Position numbers and translations under genes: made by a program. The notes under the pieces are model-generated. The model made no database searches. It had not been told where the DNA came from and was given only the letters and a program-made list of their open reading frames with translations. DNA of 52,547 nt from contig JAZQKX010000008.1 in NCBI GenBank assembly GCA_045542355.1, positions 1 through 52,547 on the forward strand. The letters are read 5' to 3'. The number at the start of each line of letters is the position of its first letter. Within the stretch, counting starts at the first letter, position 1. The stretch comes from UMGS1532 sp045542355 (GTDB lineage: Bacteria; Bacillota; Clostridia; Oscillospirales; Acutalibacteraceae). This document shows positions 9,300 through 20,800 of the stretch, piece after piece.

Positions 9300-12200
9300 C
9301 TATTCTATTCCGAACTCTACGCGCTTACGCATAATTTCGTCATTAATATCTGTGTTATAAATTGTAAGAGCTCGTCTCGGGCTGTTCTTGCCGCTCATAA
9401 CAGAACGGAAAGCACTTGTGATAGATCTCTTCAAAAGGTAGTTACCGGGAATTTCAGGCATTACAGTTACTGACTCCCACTGTTTGGTAATAACCGAAGC
9501 TTCATCAGCAGTCCAGCCAAGTGCCTCAAAAGCAACCTTGTTTGCAGGGTGGTATCTTGCGGCAACACCCAAAGTTGCTTCAAGTTCACGTGCATATTCT
9601 GCTTGAGTTTCAGCGCTTACCCACCAACTAAGGAACACGGAAGCTGCTTCTTCAACGCCCTTTGCCCTAGCACTTTTAAGCAACATACATCCGGTTACGG
9701 TAGAAGACTCGGAAATGTTGATGCTTCCATCCGCTTGTTTAGTACCGGGAATAGTTGCTATAGTCCATAAGCCATTGAGTTCGGGAGCTGCAGTCTTTAA
9801 CTGGTTATATGCAGGATAGCTCTGAATTGCCAAAGGCATTTCACCTGTTCTAAAACGGCTGTAGAAATCGAAAGATCTATCCAGACCATACATTGAGTAA
9901 AGGTCAACCCATTCTTCAAAAGATTGATATGCTTCCTCTGTTGTGAACAAGGTTTTGCTCAAATCATCTGTGTAGTATGCGCCGCCCTTCATATCCTTAA
10001 GACGGTCACCATATTTCTGAACAAGGAATTTATCGAATGTACTGATACCCAAAGAAACACCTGCGTTCGCAGAGTTAATTTCGGGAATACCAATCATAAG
10101 ATTTTCGTTCTGGAGGATTTCCATAACATAGTAAAACTCATCCCATGTCTCAGGAGGCTCTATGCCAAGTTCCTCAAGAACGTCGGTTCTATAGAACATA
10201 ACATCGAAAGCCTGAGTTTCAGGCAGAGCATAAAGCTCATTTTGATACATAAAAGGGATCCATGCACATTCATAGAACTGGTCTTCCAACGCAGCTTTAT
10301 AATCGGTTAAAGGAAGCAGCGCGCCACGGGCAGCAAGTTCCATAGGGATGTTTTCACCTATCATAAGCGCACAATCAGGACCTTTTCCTGAAAGTGTAGC
10401 TCTGATAAGTGTACCGCCTGTGTCAACCATACTAAGCTGGATAGAAATTTTCTTACCATCCGAAGTGACGAGCTTGTCGCCGCTATCCTTGATAAGTCTG
10501 TTAATGATGTTGGCTTGGTCACGACCTGTACTTACCCAAACCTTAACTATATCAGCTTCGTCAGCTGTAGCGCCATCGGTAGCTGTCATATTATAATCAA
10601 CTGTAAAGGAGGAGATAAATTGCTGGGTACCGAATGACAAAGCATTCATGAAGCCTTTTCCAACCGCGGGAATTTCTTCGTCGACGGGCTGAAGCACAAA
10701 GTAGTCAATCTCTAATGCAAGTTTGCTAACAGTGCTAATAAGGCTACCTAAAGTCTCAATAGCGGTTTTGAAAGAGGAAAGACGCTCAGGAATTATGTAG
10801 GGGTCTTCAGCCAATTCGCCAACGATCTTTGAAACATAGTCAATGGACGAAGCCTGAGAACCTGCTGTACCTGTGATGCCTTGAACAATCTGAGAAGTCT
10901 CATCAAGGAATACCTTTGCAGCTTTCATATCCTCTTCCAATGTTGGGATCTGCTGCTCTAAGGTATAGTCACGATAAACGTCAGGTTGGGCAGAAGTAAC
11001 CGAAATAATCTGACGATAAATATCGTTCAAATCCAGAACTGACTCCTGAATATTACGAAGAACAACATTCATTTCAGCTGTAGTACAGCTAAGAGAAAGC
11101 TTGTTTTCGCCCTCATTCAGATACACATAATAGTATTCGGGATTTTCTTTATCACCGTTACCCAAGGTTACCATATACCAACCCTGACGGTATTTAAACT
11201 TAATCTGCTCGGCTTCCTTGAAAGGAACTTCGCCGTTAACTTTCAAGGTTCTATAGGAATACATACCTTCGTTGAAGTTCTGTCTGGCGCGAATCGACAA
11301 CTTATAGAGACCTGCCTTCTTAGCGTTAACACTCCAAACAATTTCGTCACCGTTAGTGGACCAGTTAGACTGACCAATAGTGTTGAGCTTTGTGTATGCA
11401 GGGTTATTAGGCTCGGTGGAAGCACCTGATTTATCGTATGTAGGATAAAGAACTATATTATTCTTTGAATATGTCTCCTCAGCCTGCTGCTTGATTGTTA
11501 AATCCTCGCCATCGGCAGTTTTAACATAGTCTTCCTCACCGTATTTGGAAATGTAGTCAGCATAAGAGACAGTTTCGGTGTTGTTACCAAAGCGGATTTC
11601 AGAAATCGCAACAGCTTCTCTCTCTAACGTAACTCTAACCTTATGAGTGCCTTTAGTGAGATAGAACTGATAAGGCTCACTGTAGGATCCGCGAAGGTCG
11701 ATAAGGTCGCGGGTAGTCCACATCTGCTTTTCTTTCTGGGATGGACGGATGTCGTCTGCTATACCGTTCTTATCGGAACACTCAAAATATGCGCCCTCGG
11801 GAACGTTCTCAGGGTTGATATCATCCTCCCAAATTCTGGGCAGGGCCATCTGCTGAGCTTCAATAAAGGGAAGTTTACCATCAACCTTTATGGTGATTTC
11901 GATGTTCTTCTCTTTATGCTTAATCTGATAGTAGTCAACAGCAATACCATATTTAGCGGTTTCAGGTACAGTAACCTCGTACTCTACCCACTCGTTGGTG
12001 GAATCCAAAATAACAGCTTTGACACCATCGACCTCGTCAACCTTTGAAGAATCTGATTTTTTGAAATCAGTTCCTTTTACGGCAACAAAGCCAAAATGCC
12101 TAGCTTCAGAAACATAATGATTGTAGTAATCGTAGTAAGAATTCGACTCGGAATCGGTGTCGAACGCATCTACAATCGCTTGAGTTTCTTCATTCAACTG

Positions 12201-12305
12201 GGCATCTATGTCTGCGGTTTGGTTCGCAAATGCTGTAAATGATGTGGAGAAGTAGCTTACAAAAAGCAGTAAACTCATTCCCAAGCAAATTACCCTTTTG
12301 CGCAT
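9300..12305 (-). CDS. Large extracellular solute-binding protein with N-terminal carbohydrate-binding-like modules
   Basis: First gene of the transport operon, 1001 residues, more than twice the usual 420-450 of a family 1 sugar-binding protein. A signal peptide ends near residue 28 (TAFA before NQ). There is no lipobox cysteine, which is odd for a Gram-positive binding protein. Residues about 50-420 hold two beta-rich modules that look like carbohydrate-binding domains; a helical stretch covers about 430-560. From about 568 the classical binding-protein fold begins, with GIPEINSANAG and the late SWWVSAETQAEYAREL typical of the family. It probably captures an oligosaccharide for the permeases encoded next to it. 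GGAGG lies eight bases before the ATG. How it stays at the cell surface is not visible; the added modules may bind the wall or polysaccharide. Confidence 0.8.
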   Translation of the reverse strand: MRKRVICLGMSLLLFVSYFSTSFTAFANQTADIDAQLNEETQAIVDAFDTDSESNSYYDYYNHYVSEARHFGFVAVKGTDFKKSDSSKVDEVDGVKAVILDSTNEWVEYEVTVPETAKYGIAVDYYQIKHKEKNIEITIKVDGKLPFIEAQQMALPRIWEDDINPENVPEGAYFECSDKNGIADDIRPSQKEKQMWTTRDLIDLRGSYSEPYQFYLTKGTHKVRVTLEREAVAISEIRFGNNTETVSYADYISKYGEEDYVKTADGEDLTIKQQAEETYSKNNIVLYPTYDKSGASTEPNNPAYTKLNTIGQSNWSTNGDEIVWSVNAKKAGLYKLSIRARQNFNEGMYSYRTLKVNGEVPFKEAEQIKFKYRQGWYMVTLGNGDKENPEYYYVYLNEGENKLSLSCTTAEMNVVLRNIQESVLDLNDIYRQIISVTSAQPDVYRDYTLEQQIPTLEEDMKAAKVFLDETSQIVQGITGTAGSQASSIDYVSKIVGELAEDPYIIPERLSSFKTAIETLGSLISTVSKLALEIDYFVLQPVDEEIPAVGKGFMNALSFGTQQFISSFTVDYNMTATDGATADEADIVKVWVSTGRDQANIINRLIKDSGDKLVTSDGKKISIQLSMVDTGGTLIRATLSGKGPDCALMIGENIPMELAARGALLPLTDYKAALEDQFYECAWIPFMYQNELYALPETQAFDVMFYRTDVLEELGIEPPETWDEFYYVMEILQNENLMIGIPEINSANAGVSLGISTFDKFLVQKYGDRLKDMKGGAYYTDDLSKTLFTTEEAYQSFEEWVDLYSMYGLDRSFDFYSRFRTGEMPLAIQSYPAYNQLKTAAPELNGLWTIATIPGTKQADGSINISESSTVTGCMLLKSARAKGVEEAASVFLSWWVSAETQAEYARELEATLGVAARYHPANKVAFEALGWTADEASVITKQWESVTVMPEIPGNYLLKRSITSAFRSVMSGKNSPRRALTIYNTDINDEIMRKRVEFGIE

Positions 12306-12670
12306 TGTTCAGCCTCCTAAAAAATTGATTGTTTCGCAAAATTACTTTGATAATAGCAAAGACTCATATGAGTAACACAAAGTTCATAGCCAAGTTTTAT
12401 CTAAATAGCAACAAAATGACCATGACTTTTTGGTTATTTTATACATTCGATGAACATACTTTTGCCAATATCGTAAATAATCCTAATTTATTTTATCACA
12501 TTTGCACGAAAAATCAAGTCAATTTTGCAACAATATTTGAAATAATCAAATATTTTTTCGAGGCTGTTTATCAAACATTCATATTTTTCTATTTATAAAC
12601 ACTTATTTATTATAAATATTATACAAACGGCAGTTATGTTCACGTTCTGTTAACTTTTAAAAAGCATTCA
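12306..12670. other. AT-rich intergenic region upstream of the transport operon
   Basis: These 365 bases have no convincing gene. They should contain the promoter of the transport operon on the minus strand. Two TATAAT-like boxes are visible on that strand (12618-12623 and 12609-12614), but neither has a good -35 box at 17 bases, so I do not place a promoter. No terminator is visible behind the small gene at 12671-12967, so read-through from it into the transport operon is possible. No clear operator palindrome was found. Confidence 0.5.
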
Positions 12671-12967
12671 TTACAGAACTTTTAACAGCGTTAATATCAC
12701 CGCAACTACCACCGTGCCCGTTGCCACCAAAGAGACAATTATCTGTCTCTTCCCTGCCTTGTTCTTTGTGATGCTCTTAGGAGGCTTAGGAGCAATACAC
12801 CACAAATCCCAATCTGATACCTGTTTTGCGAATTCGTTAGCAGAGTTTCTCAGCTTAGTCTCAGCCATATCGGAATATTCAGGTCTTACATAAAGCACTG
12901 CCTTTTCAAACACTTTATTATCCATATCATTTATTTCGATGATTTGTTTATTTACTCCCTTAATCAT
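12671..12967 (-). CDS. Small protein with C-terminal membrane anchor, unknown function
   Basis: A 98-residue protein I can describe but not assign. The first 75 residues are soluble and mixed-charge, with VNKQIIEIND near the start and a lysine-rich stretch (KPPKSITKNKAGKRQ). The last 20 or so residues form one membrane helix (VSLVATGTVVVAVILTLLKVL). So it is probably a tail-anchored membrane protein facing the cytoplasm. The start is well supported by GGAGG at about 8 bases. I have an impression of similar small proteins in other Clostridia. It is transcribed away from ogg, with 121 bases between the two starts for divergent promoters. Confidence 0.7.
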   Translation of the reverse strand: MIKGVNKQIIEINDMDNKVFEKAVLYVRPEYSDMAETKLRNSANEFAKQVSDWDLWCIAPKPPKSITKNKAGKRQIIVSLVATGTVVVAVILTLLKVL

Positions 12968-13088
12968 AGCCTTTGCCTCCGTAAAATAGATTCATATAGT
13001 AGGTTTGGCAAATTTTACTTAGTTATGCAATACTTTTTTAATGCAAAATGAGATGAAGTATGCTATATTATTAATATGAGGTGAAAGC

Positions 13089-13895
13089 ATGGACATAGTA
13101 ATCAAAAACATAAACTGCCTTGATTTAAGGGAGACTCTCGACTGCGGACAGGCTTTTCGTTGGAAAGAAACTGAAAACGGCCGATGGTACGGAATTGCCC
13201 ACGGAAAAGAGGTTGAGCTGTCTCTTTCGGAGAACAGTCTTACAATATACAACACAACTGCTGAGGATTGCGACAATATATGGCGACACTACCTTGATTT
13301 AAACAGGGACTATGGCGCTATTGAACAGGTTATTTGCGAAGACGCAACACTCACCGAAATGTACAAGCTTTGCAATGGGGTGCGGGTACTTAATCAGGAG
13401 CCATGGGAAGCCCTCTGCTCTTTCATTATTTCTCAGAACAACAATATAAAAAGAATTAAGGGTATAATTGAAAGACTGTGTGAAACCTTCGGCGATAAGC
13501 TTAACCACGGATATTCTTTCCCGTCGGCTGAGCGAATTGCTAAACTCACGGTTGAGGATTTGGCTCCCCTGCGCTGTGGTTTCAGGGCTAAATACATTCT
13601 CGATGCCGCAAGAAAAGTTGCTGACGGAGAAATTGATTTTGCCTACTTAAAATCATTGCCTATAGACGACGCCCGTGGTGAGCTTACAAAGATTTACGGC
13701 GTTGGTGATAAGGTTGCCGACTGTACGCTTCTCTTCGGTCTCGGATTTGCCGAAGCGTTCCCAAAAGATGTATGGATAAAAAGAGCAATGCCTCTCCTCT
13801 TCCCAGAGGGACTTCCCGAGGGTTGCCGAGGAATAGAAGGTATCATACAGCAATACATCTTTTCTTATGCGAGAAAAACTAAATTAGAAATATAA
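13089..13895 (+). CDS. ogg: 8-oxoguanine DNA glycosylase/AP lyase (OGG1 type)
   Basis: Base-excision repair enzyme that removes 8-oxoguanine opposite cytosine and nicks the abasic site. 268 residues. The N-terminal OggN domain (about 1-100) starts with the CLDLRETLDCGQAFRW signature. The HhH-GPD domain covers about 105-260. SQNNNIKRI (115-123) matches the SSNNNIARI of the human enzyme. GVGDKVADC (204-212) is the helix-hairpin-helix with catalytic Lys208, and Asp227 in PKDVW is the second catalytic residue. All key residues are present. GAGGTG lies six bases before the ATG. It converges with ung on a shared terminator, giving two repair glycosylases back to back. Confidence 0.92.
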   Translation: MDIVIKNINCLDLRETLDCGQAFRWKETENGRWYGIAHGKEVELSLSENSLTIYNTTAEDCDNIWRHYLDLNRDYGAIEQVICEDATLTEMYKLCNGVRVLNQEPWEALCSFIISQNNNIKRIKGIIERLCETFGDKLNHGYSFPSAERIAKLTVEDLAPLRCGFRAKYILDAARKVADGEIDFAYLKSLPIDDARGELTKIYGVGDKVADCTLLFGLGFAEAFPKDVWIKRAMPLLFPEGLPEGCRGIEGIIQQYIFSYARKTKLEI

Positions 13896-13941
13896 CAAAC
13901 CGTCTGCAGTTCGCATAATACTGCAGACGGTTTGTTTTTTT
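13895..13941. terminator. Bidirectional terminator between ogg and ung
   Basis: A perfect 16-bp inverted repeat (13895-13910, ACAAACCGTCTGCAGT, and 13920-13935) has a nine-base loop and is followed by six T on the plus strand, with A-rich sequence on the other side. It begins at the last base of the ogg stop codon and reaches into the ung stop codon, so both genes end on the same hairpin. Confidence 0.85.
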
Positions 13942-14605
13942 AAATTTGCCAGTCTATGGGCTTCTGTCCTGATGCTATCAGAAGTTCATTAGCCTTTGAA
14001 AAATGCTTACATCCAAAGAATCCGTTATATGCAGAAAGCGGACTGGGATGAACAGTTTCAAGCTTGTGGTGAATAGGGTTGGTTATGACCCTCGCTTTGG
14101 TTTTAGCATTCGCTCCCCAAAGGAGGAACACAACCGGTGTTTGCTTATTATTGAGTTCGAAAATCACTCGGTCTGTGAAATTCTCCCAGCCTTTTCCCTT
14201 ATGACTGTTGGGCTGGCTCTCTCTCACAGTTAGCACATTGTTAAGCATCAGTACCCCTTGCTTAGCCCAATGGGTAAGACAGCCGTGGTCGGGTATTTTA
14301 AAGCCGATGTCACTCTCCAGCTCTTTAAACATATTTTTTAGAGAGGGCGGTGGCTCTATCCCCTTTTTCACAGAGAAACAAAGTCCATGTGCCTGTCCAA
14401 CGCCGTGGTAAGGATCCTGACCGATAATCACAACCTTAGTGTCCTTGAATGATGTATAACGCAAGGCATTGAATATATCAGCCATTTGTGGATATACAGT
14501 GTGTTTATGATATTCGGCTCTTAAATATTCTCTAAGAATCATATAATAGGGCTTTTGGAATTCATCTTTTAAAATCTCGTCCCAATCATTCCCTAAATTA
14601 ACCAA
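13940..14605 (-). CDS. ung: Uracil-DNA glycosylase (family 1)
   Basis: Removes uracil from DNA, the first step of base-excision repair of deaminated cytosine. About 221 residues, normal for the family. The catalytic water-activating motif GQDPYHG (Asp), the LLWGANAK motif and the DNA-intercalation loop HPSPLSAYNGFFGCKHFS are all intact. Start choice: AAGGTGGG lies seven bases before a TTG at 14605, which gives the family-typical opening MVNLGNDWDEIL. Another TTG at 14623 would add six residues but has no ribosome binding site. No promoter of high quality is visible in the 200 AT-rich bases upstream. Confidence 0.94.
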   Translation of the reverse strand: MVNLGNDWDEILKDEFQKPYYMILREYLRAEYHKHTVYPQMADIFNALRYTSFKDTKVVIIGQDPYHGVGQAHGLCFSVKKGIEPPPSLKNMFKELESDIGFKIPDHGCLTHWAKQGVLMLNNVLTVRESQPNSHKGKGWENFTDRVIFELNNKQTPVVFLLWGANAKTKARVITNPIHHKLETVHPSPLSAYNGFFGCKHFSKANELLIASGQKPIDWQI

Positions 14606-14761
14606 TTCAAACCCACCTTTCAAATAAACAAGTTATTTAGAATTGCAAAACTAACACCGAACATAAAATCATGTAAAGCTATAGACAGTTTTTAACAAAA
14701 ATTTAAAAGACACATTAAGTATACACTATTATCAGTGATATTTCAATATCTTTGATTTAGA

Positions 14762-14791
14762 AATAGCAGCGAACTTTCGTCCGCTGCTATT
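14762..14791 (-). terminator. Hairpin terminator after the adhesin gene
   Basis: AATAGCAGCG (14762-14771) and CGCTGCTATT (14782-14791) form a 10-bp stem with a ten-base loop, 14 bases beyond the adhesin stop codon on the minus strand. The T tract on that side is weak (TCTAAATC), so termination may be partial. Confidence 0.6.
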
Positions 14792-14804
14792 CTTGTATTA
14801 GGTT

Positions 14805-17800
14805 TTATTTAGTTATGGTTTTTCTTTTGCGCTCTTTGAGGGAGGCACCAAAGATTGTACCGCCGCTGATGAACAACAAAGCTAACCATAGGTTGAGATT
14901 TGTGGTTTCACCAGTCTGGGGAGCTTTGGAGTCTGTGGTGGAATCAACCTCGGAATCTTCTTCGAACTCCGCGTTATCATCATAGTAGTCAGACCAATCT
15001 TCGTCCTCACCGTCGGTTATGAGTTCGTCATCATCATCAATAACATCTTCTAACTCAGAATCCTCATCTTGGTTGGTTGGCAGTTCTACTGCGTTTGTCG
15101 TTTCGTTGGTTGTGTAGGAATTTTTGCCCTCAACGATTGTAGCACTGTTAGTGATGTTTGCGGCATCCTGTGCGTCGGAATTGACAGTTACCTTAAAGGA
15201 AACTGTAACTGTTTCATCAGCATCGACTTCAAGTGTCCATGAGATAACACCATCCTTGTAGGCGCCATTATTATCAGCAGAGCCGTCAATATAGGTTGTG
15301 TTCTCGGGAACTGTATCTGTTATTGTAACAGTTGCTTTTTCCTTTGCTGTGTTCTTATAGCTTATGCTATATACAAGCTCATCACCTGCAGTAACTGTTT
15401 CGCCATCAATATTAAGCGCTAAATCGTCTGCAGAGTATATCTTCTTTTCAACCTGATCCTCGACCGTATAGTTGGTGGTTTCGTTGGTTGTATAGCCATT
15501 CACACCGTCTCCGACAGTGGCTTTATTGGAAATGGTTGCAACGCCAACGTCTTCATCTACCTTAACCTTAAAGGAAACTGTAACGGTTTCCCAGCGAGGG
15601 ATGTCGGTTATAGACCAACTTATTGTTTCACCAGTATAGTTTCCGCCGTTGTCTGCGGAACCTTCTACATAGGCTGTATTTTCAGGAATGTTATCCACTA
15701 TCACAATGTTGTTAGTATCGGCGGTAATATTGGTATAGCTGATTGTATACAAGAGCTCATCTCCTGCATAGACCTTTTTGCCGTCGATGCTAACCGAAGT
15801 ATCTGCGGTTGAGAGTACGTCCTTCTTGACTTCTTCCTCAACAGTGTGATTTACAACCTTGTTGGTTGTGTAGGTGTTCACACCGTCGCGAACTACTGCT
15901 GTATTGTGAACTATAGCCTCGGATTCGGTAACTATAACGCTGAATCGAACGGTAACACTTTCATTTCTGTCTACATTCAAAATCCAGTCTATATTACCGC
16001 CACTGTATGCTCCGTTGTGGGAAGCTGAGCCTTCAACATATTCTGTGTGGGCAGGAATGGTATCAACGATGTCAACAACTTCCGCCTTGCCTGTGTAGTT
16101 GGTATAGGTAATGAAGTAGGTCAAAATATCTCCATCTTTAACCTTTTCTCCGTCAATCTCTGTAGTTGCGTCTGTGCCGAACACTTCCTTTTCGGTAACT
16201 TCATCAAAGGTGGCATTAGTGAATTCGGTGTTAACATTGGTGTTCGTGGCAGGTTCTGTTGAAACAGCTGTGTTCATATAGGTTACAACCGCTGTTAGCT
16301 GACCGTCGCCATTGTCACGAACCTGTACGCGGTAGTCGTGCTGTGTGCCGTCATAAACAATATCGGTCTGGGGATTAACTGTAGCATCTTCTATAATCGA
16401 ATAGAAGAATGTGCCTGGGGTTTCGAACGAACGGGCGGCGAATGCAAAATTACTGCCGGTATTCAGTGCCGTATCTACAGGCTGTAAACCTGCAATATTA
16501 AAGCTGTGGTCGGTTTCATAGAGATTGAAGGTGAAGTCACCATCCTTCAATGTTGCACCGATCAGGGTCTTTACACCCTTGAAGCTTACGGTTGCGGGGG
16601 CGGCCTTGTATGTGTTTTGGAAAGCTATTTCGTTTGTCTGCTTATTTGCAGTTGCGGTTAGGGTGCCGTCGCCATTATCCACAACAGTTACGGTAACCTT
16701 TTGTTCACCCAAATCGTAGGTAACACCGTTGGCATCGTTCTTACCTGTTACACTATCAGCTTCTGCGGGAACTACTTCTTTAATTGTGTATTTATACTCA
16801 CCTGCAGTGTTGTAGGTTATGGCATCGAAAGCAAATGCACCATGGGCTTTGTTAGAAACGGGTTGACCGATAGGTGCGCCGCTTTCATCGTAAAGTTGGA
16901 ACGAGAATTCTCCAACTCCTATTGCGCGTCCGCTAAGATGCTTGATACCGCTTATGGCATATTGGGTGGGGGTTAGTATATAATCGTTTACGAAAACCAC
17001 ATCACCCGAAGTGTCGCTGTTTGTACCGATTTTGTTAACCTTAACATTGGTGACCTCCAACTTGGTTTTATCGTTGCTGTCAATACCAACAGTTACTGTT
17101 ACGTGGTAATGTGTGGTGTCGTAGGTGAAATAATCCTTATCTCCTTTAACCTCTTTGATTGAGTAGTAGTAATTACCTACCTTGGTGTAGTTAATAGTAG
17201 AGAATTTGACCGTTCCGTTAGAGTTAAAAACAGTTTCTTTTGCGGTTGGATTTGCACCCAATTCAAAATCGGCTTCTGTTTCATACAGGGCAAATTCAAA
17301 TTCACCGTTTTCATCACTGATTGCTCTGTTGTTGAGAAGCTTAGTACCTTGGATTGTATGATTGATGGGGGCAAGAGAATAGGAGTTTTCAAAGGTAACG
17401 TCAACGGTATTATCATTGTTAGTTGTAGCGTTACCAATATTTGCAACAGCAACGAGCTCTGAACCCACCTTAGAAACTTCGATGTTTATTGTGTATTCCT
17501 TGTCATCGTAGTCCATGCCCTCTAAGCCTTCGTCAACCTCAGAAAGCGTATAGGAATAATCTCCCTCTGCCAGGTTGTTTATACGAATGGTGGCATGACC
17601 CGAAGCGTCGGTGGTGTAGGTGCCAATCGTGGTACCGTTTTCTTTTAATACAAAATTAAATGTATCTAACGGGATATTAACACCGGTTTCGTTATCGAGG
17701 GTTTTGGTGATATTAATATCTGCATAGGTTCTTTCTATATCATAGGTGTTTGTGAAATCTTTTTCTACGGTATAACCATTGGCATCCGAAGCAACAGTGG

Positions 17801-20800
17801 TGTTGGCGTAGTTTTCAACAGTGTATTCCAAAGTTCCGTCGGCATTATCATCGGTTACTTTTACTACAAAAAGACCCCTTGTAGCATCATAGACCATACC
17901 ATCTGTGTCGCCCGATTCTTCGGTCACTCTGAAATAGTAGTCGCCTAAATCTCTGGCATCAATAACATCTGCTAAATCGAAGGTGTAAGACTGACCTGCT
18001 TTGATAGAAGTCTCGTCTAACTTAACATAACCATCGGGGTTGGTGTTTGAAACACCAACATACTCGCTGAGAACGAATTTGAAATCTTCATTAGCAGTAT
18101 AAGTGCCGTGAACGTCGTTGAGTAACTTTTCGCCTGTTATTTTAACCTCGGGTTTTATAGGTGTAGTTGTATAGGTGTTAATAAAATGCGCATCAGCATC
18201 GGCATTTGCAACTATATCACCTGTAACGCTTCCTGTGGTATTGGTATAGCCCGAAACTGTGGATGTTTCGGTTACGGTGTAGGGTGTATCCTCGGGTAAT
18301 CCAATAATAGTTATCGACTCGTTATCCTTTAACTTAACGGTGAATTTACCGTCATTACCAACAGTAACCATAGTTTCGTTAAAGAGAGCGGCGTTGGTTT
18401 TATCAACCGAGTAGGTTTCACCTGCAAGTGCTGTAGGGAGCTGAACTTCGAAAGCGAACTCCTTATTCAACATTTCAGCGGGAGTTGTAGGCAGATTATG
18501 AGCAATATCCTTTACGATTGTAAGATTGCCGTATTTGTATGGTGCATTTTCAACATTAGCCTCTACAAACTGAGCCTCGTGATTTGTGCCTAACACATCG
18601 CTTAGCAACGGAATTTTAACGGTGTCTGTTTTGGAATTTACATAATAACCTGCATTGTCGGGAATGTTCTCCCCTATTGTACAAACTGTTCCCGCGGGAA
18701 TACCGCTTATATACACGGTTTCCCCCGCCTTAACATTAACCGTCAGTACATTGTTTAAATAGGTTGAAATGTCGGTTGTTACATCTTTTCCGTTAGCATC
18801 CTTAACCACGGGTGTTGCGGTAACACCTGACGGAACGGTAATGGTTAATGCATAGGTATCATTAACATTTCCGATTGCTTCTGTAACGGATTTTGTAAGA
18901 GCGATACCTGTGTCAACATTTGTGGTGAGTTTACCATTGTTGCCCAGCCAAACAACAACGCTGTTGCCGTGGTGGTCTGCTGCTGTGTAGTGGGTATAAA
19001 CAGGCTCATAACGAAGAGTGGCGGTGTTGGTGCTGTTTTGAGTCTTTGTAGATTCCATGTTGTGAAGTCGACTGGTACGAAGTGAGCCAACACCAAGCAT
19101 TGCATAAATATCTGCGTTTGCATTTGCAGTTATATACGCTGAAATTACACTTTCTACCTTATCCAGCGGTATAGCATATCCCACATTGCCTGTGGTATAG
19201 GTGTTGGTCGCGTCGTAATTTATATAAGTTTTAGCGTTATTGTCGTAGAATGCAACCGATTCCTTAAGATATTTCCACTGGGGAGTAATTATATAGGTTA
19301 CCTCCTCTGCTGCAGTAGCAGAATCGGTGGTGCTGGGGGTTGGATGATAGTAGGTTACATATGTGTAAACCTCATCCTCGTCATCCAAATTGACATAATC
19401 GTCGTATGATAGCCAGGTAAAGTTATATTTATCCTTTTCATAGCGAATTCCATATTCGTCTTTTTCCTTATCCCAGTCCATGTTAGAACCATCCTTAGCG
19501 GTAACTTCTAAGAGAATATCCTGATTTGTCTGATAGTAATAATAACGGTTTTGTGGGGATGGCTGGAAACCGATGTGAGCGTCAAATATAGCGTCATGGT
19601 CGTGGTTAACTTTGGGATTACCAAACGAGTTGCTATAGAAACTGATCTCACCAGTAGTGTTGTTTATATGGGCATAATTGCTGTCTATTTTAGAAACATC
19701 AACTTCGCCGTTGGGAAGCAGAATCTCAGAATCCAGACCTACCGTGTAGAATACACGTAAGGGATTATAAGATAGCTCGTTAATTGTAGCTGTGGTAATA
19801 TCGCCAACTGTTGTAGCATTAACCTGCTCAAGGATGATGGGAAGTATGGCTTGATTAATTTCTATTTGAAGCTTTTGTGTGCCTTTAGAGGTCTCGCTGA
19901 CAGTAATTGTAATATCTCTTGATGTGTTCCAACCCTCTTTGGTGGTTGGATTAACACCAGTTCCTGTGGCTACCGAATAGGTACCGTCAGCATTTTTGGT
20001 AACCTCGTAGGAAGAACCAAATAATGTTACCGATTGAATGTCCTTAATCTCCATATACTGACCAATGTGATCAACAAAAATCAAAGGAGTCTCATCTACA
20101 CCTGTTGCACCATCTTTAACAACAGTGTCTGTAATAGGATTAAATACGCCGGAAGAAATTTCCTGATAAATTTGGTCAAATGTGTCGTCTAATTTAGCAC
20201 TTGATACATTGTGATACTGATCAACATAGTTGATGTTATCTATAACATCCTGATCGGTCACAGAGGAACCGCTGGGATAATTATGATCAAATACGAAGCT
20301 ATAGTTATTATGCTGATGTGTAACAGTTCCGCCCTTTGCCCAAGTATCAGCATACAAACTGTAGGCGGCTTGGATATTAGCGTTGGTATTTGTGCTGTTA
20401 AAACCATCTGCAGCACCTGGATTTATAATAGCTTGAGAGCCATCGTCCGTCTCTAAATCAACGCCTATACCGTATACCATAGGTTTTGTTCCGTTGTAGT
20501 TGTTTTTTACACTTGCCTTCATATATGCGGCATTAAGAATAGTGCTGAGCGCAACTCCGACAGGAACACCGCCGTCATAAAATCTTTGTCTCAGGGTGCC
20601 TTTGGTAATGTCATAGAAGCTCTTATCAACAGCGGTGTTTGCCGCGCCGTCGGTAAGGATTATAGCAATAGGTTTACGACCTCTTGTATCAGAGGCATTG
20701 GCCAACATTTTCATTGCACGGTCAATACCGGACTGCGTGTTGGTGCCGTTGTTGTAGCCATTATCTTTTCCTAAAAGATTATTCGACTTATCATATGCAG

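Noticed and set aside
4446..12305. Two operon proteins of exactly 1001 residues as duplicates
   Set aside because: They share no domain or motif; the equal length is a coincidence.
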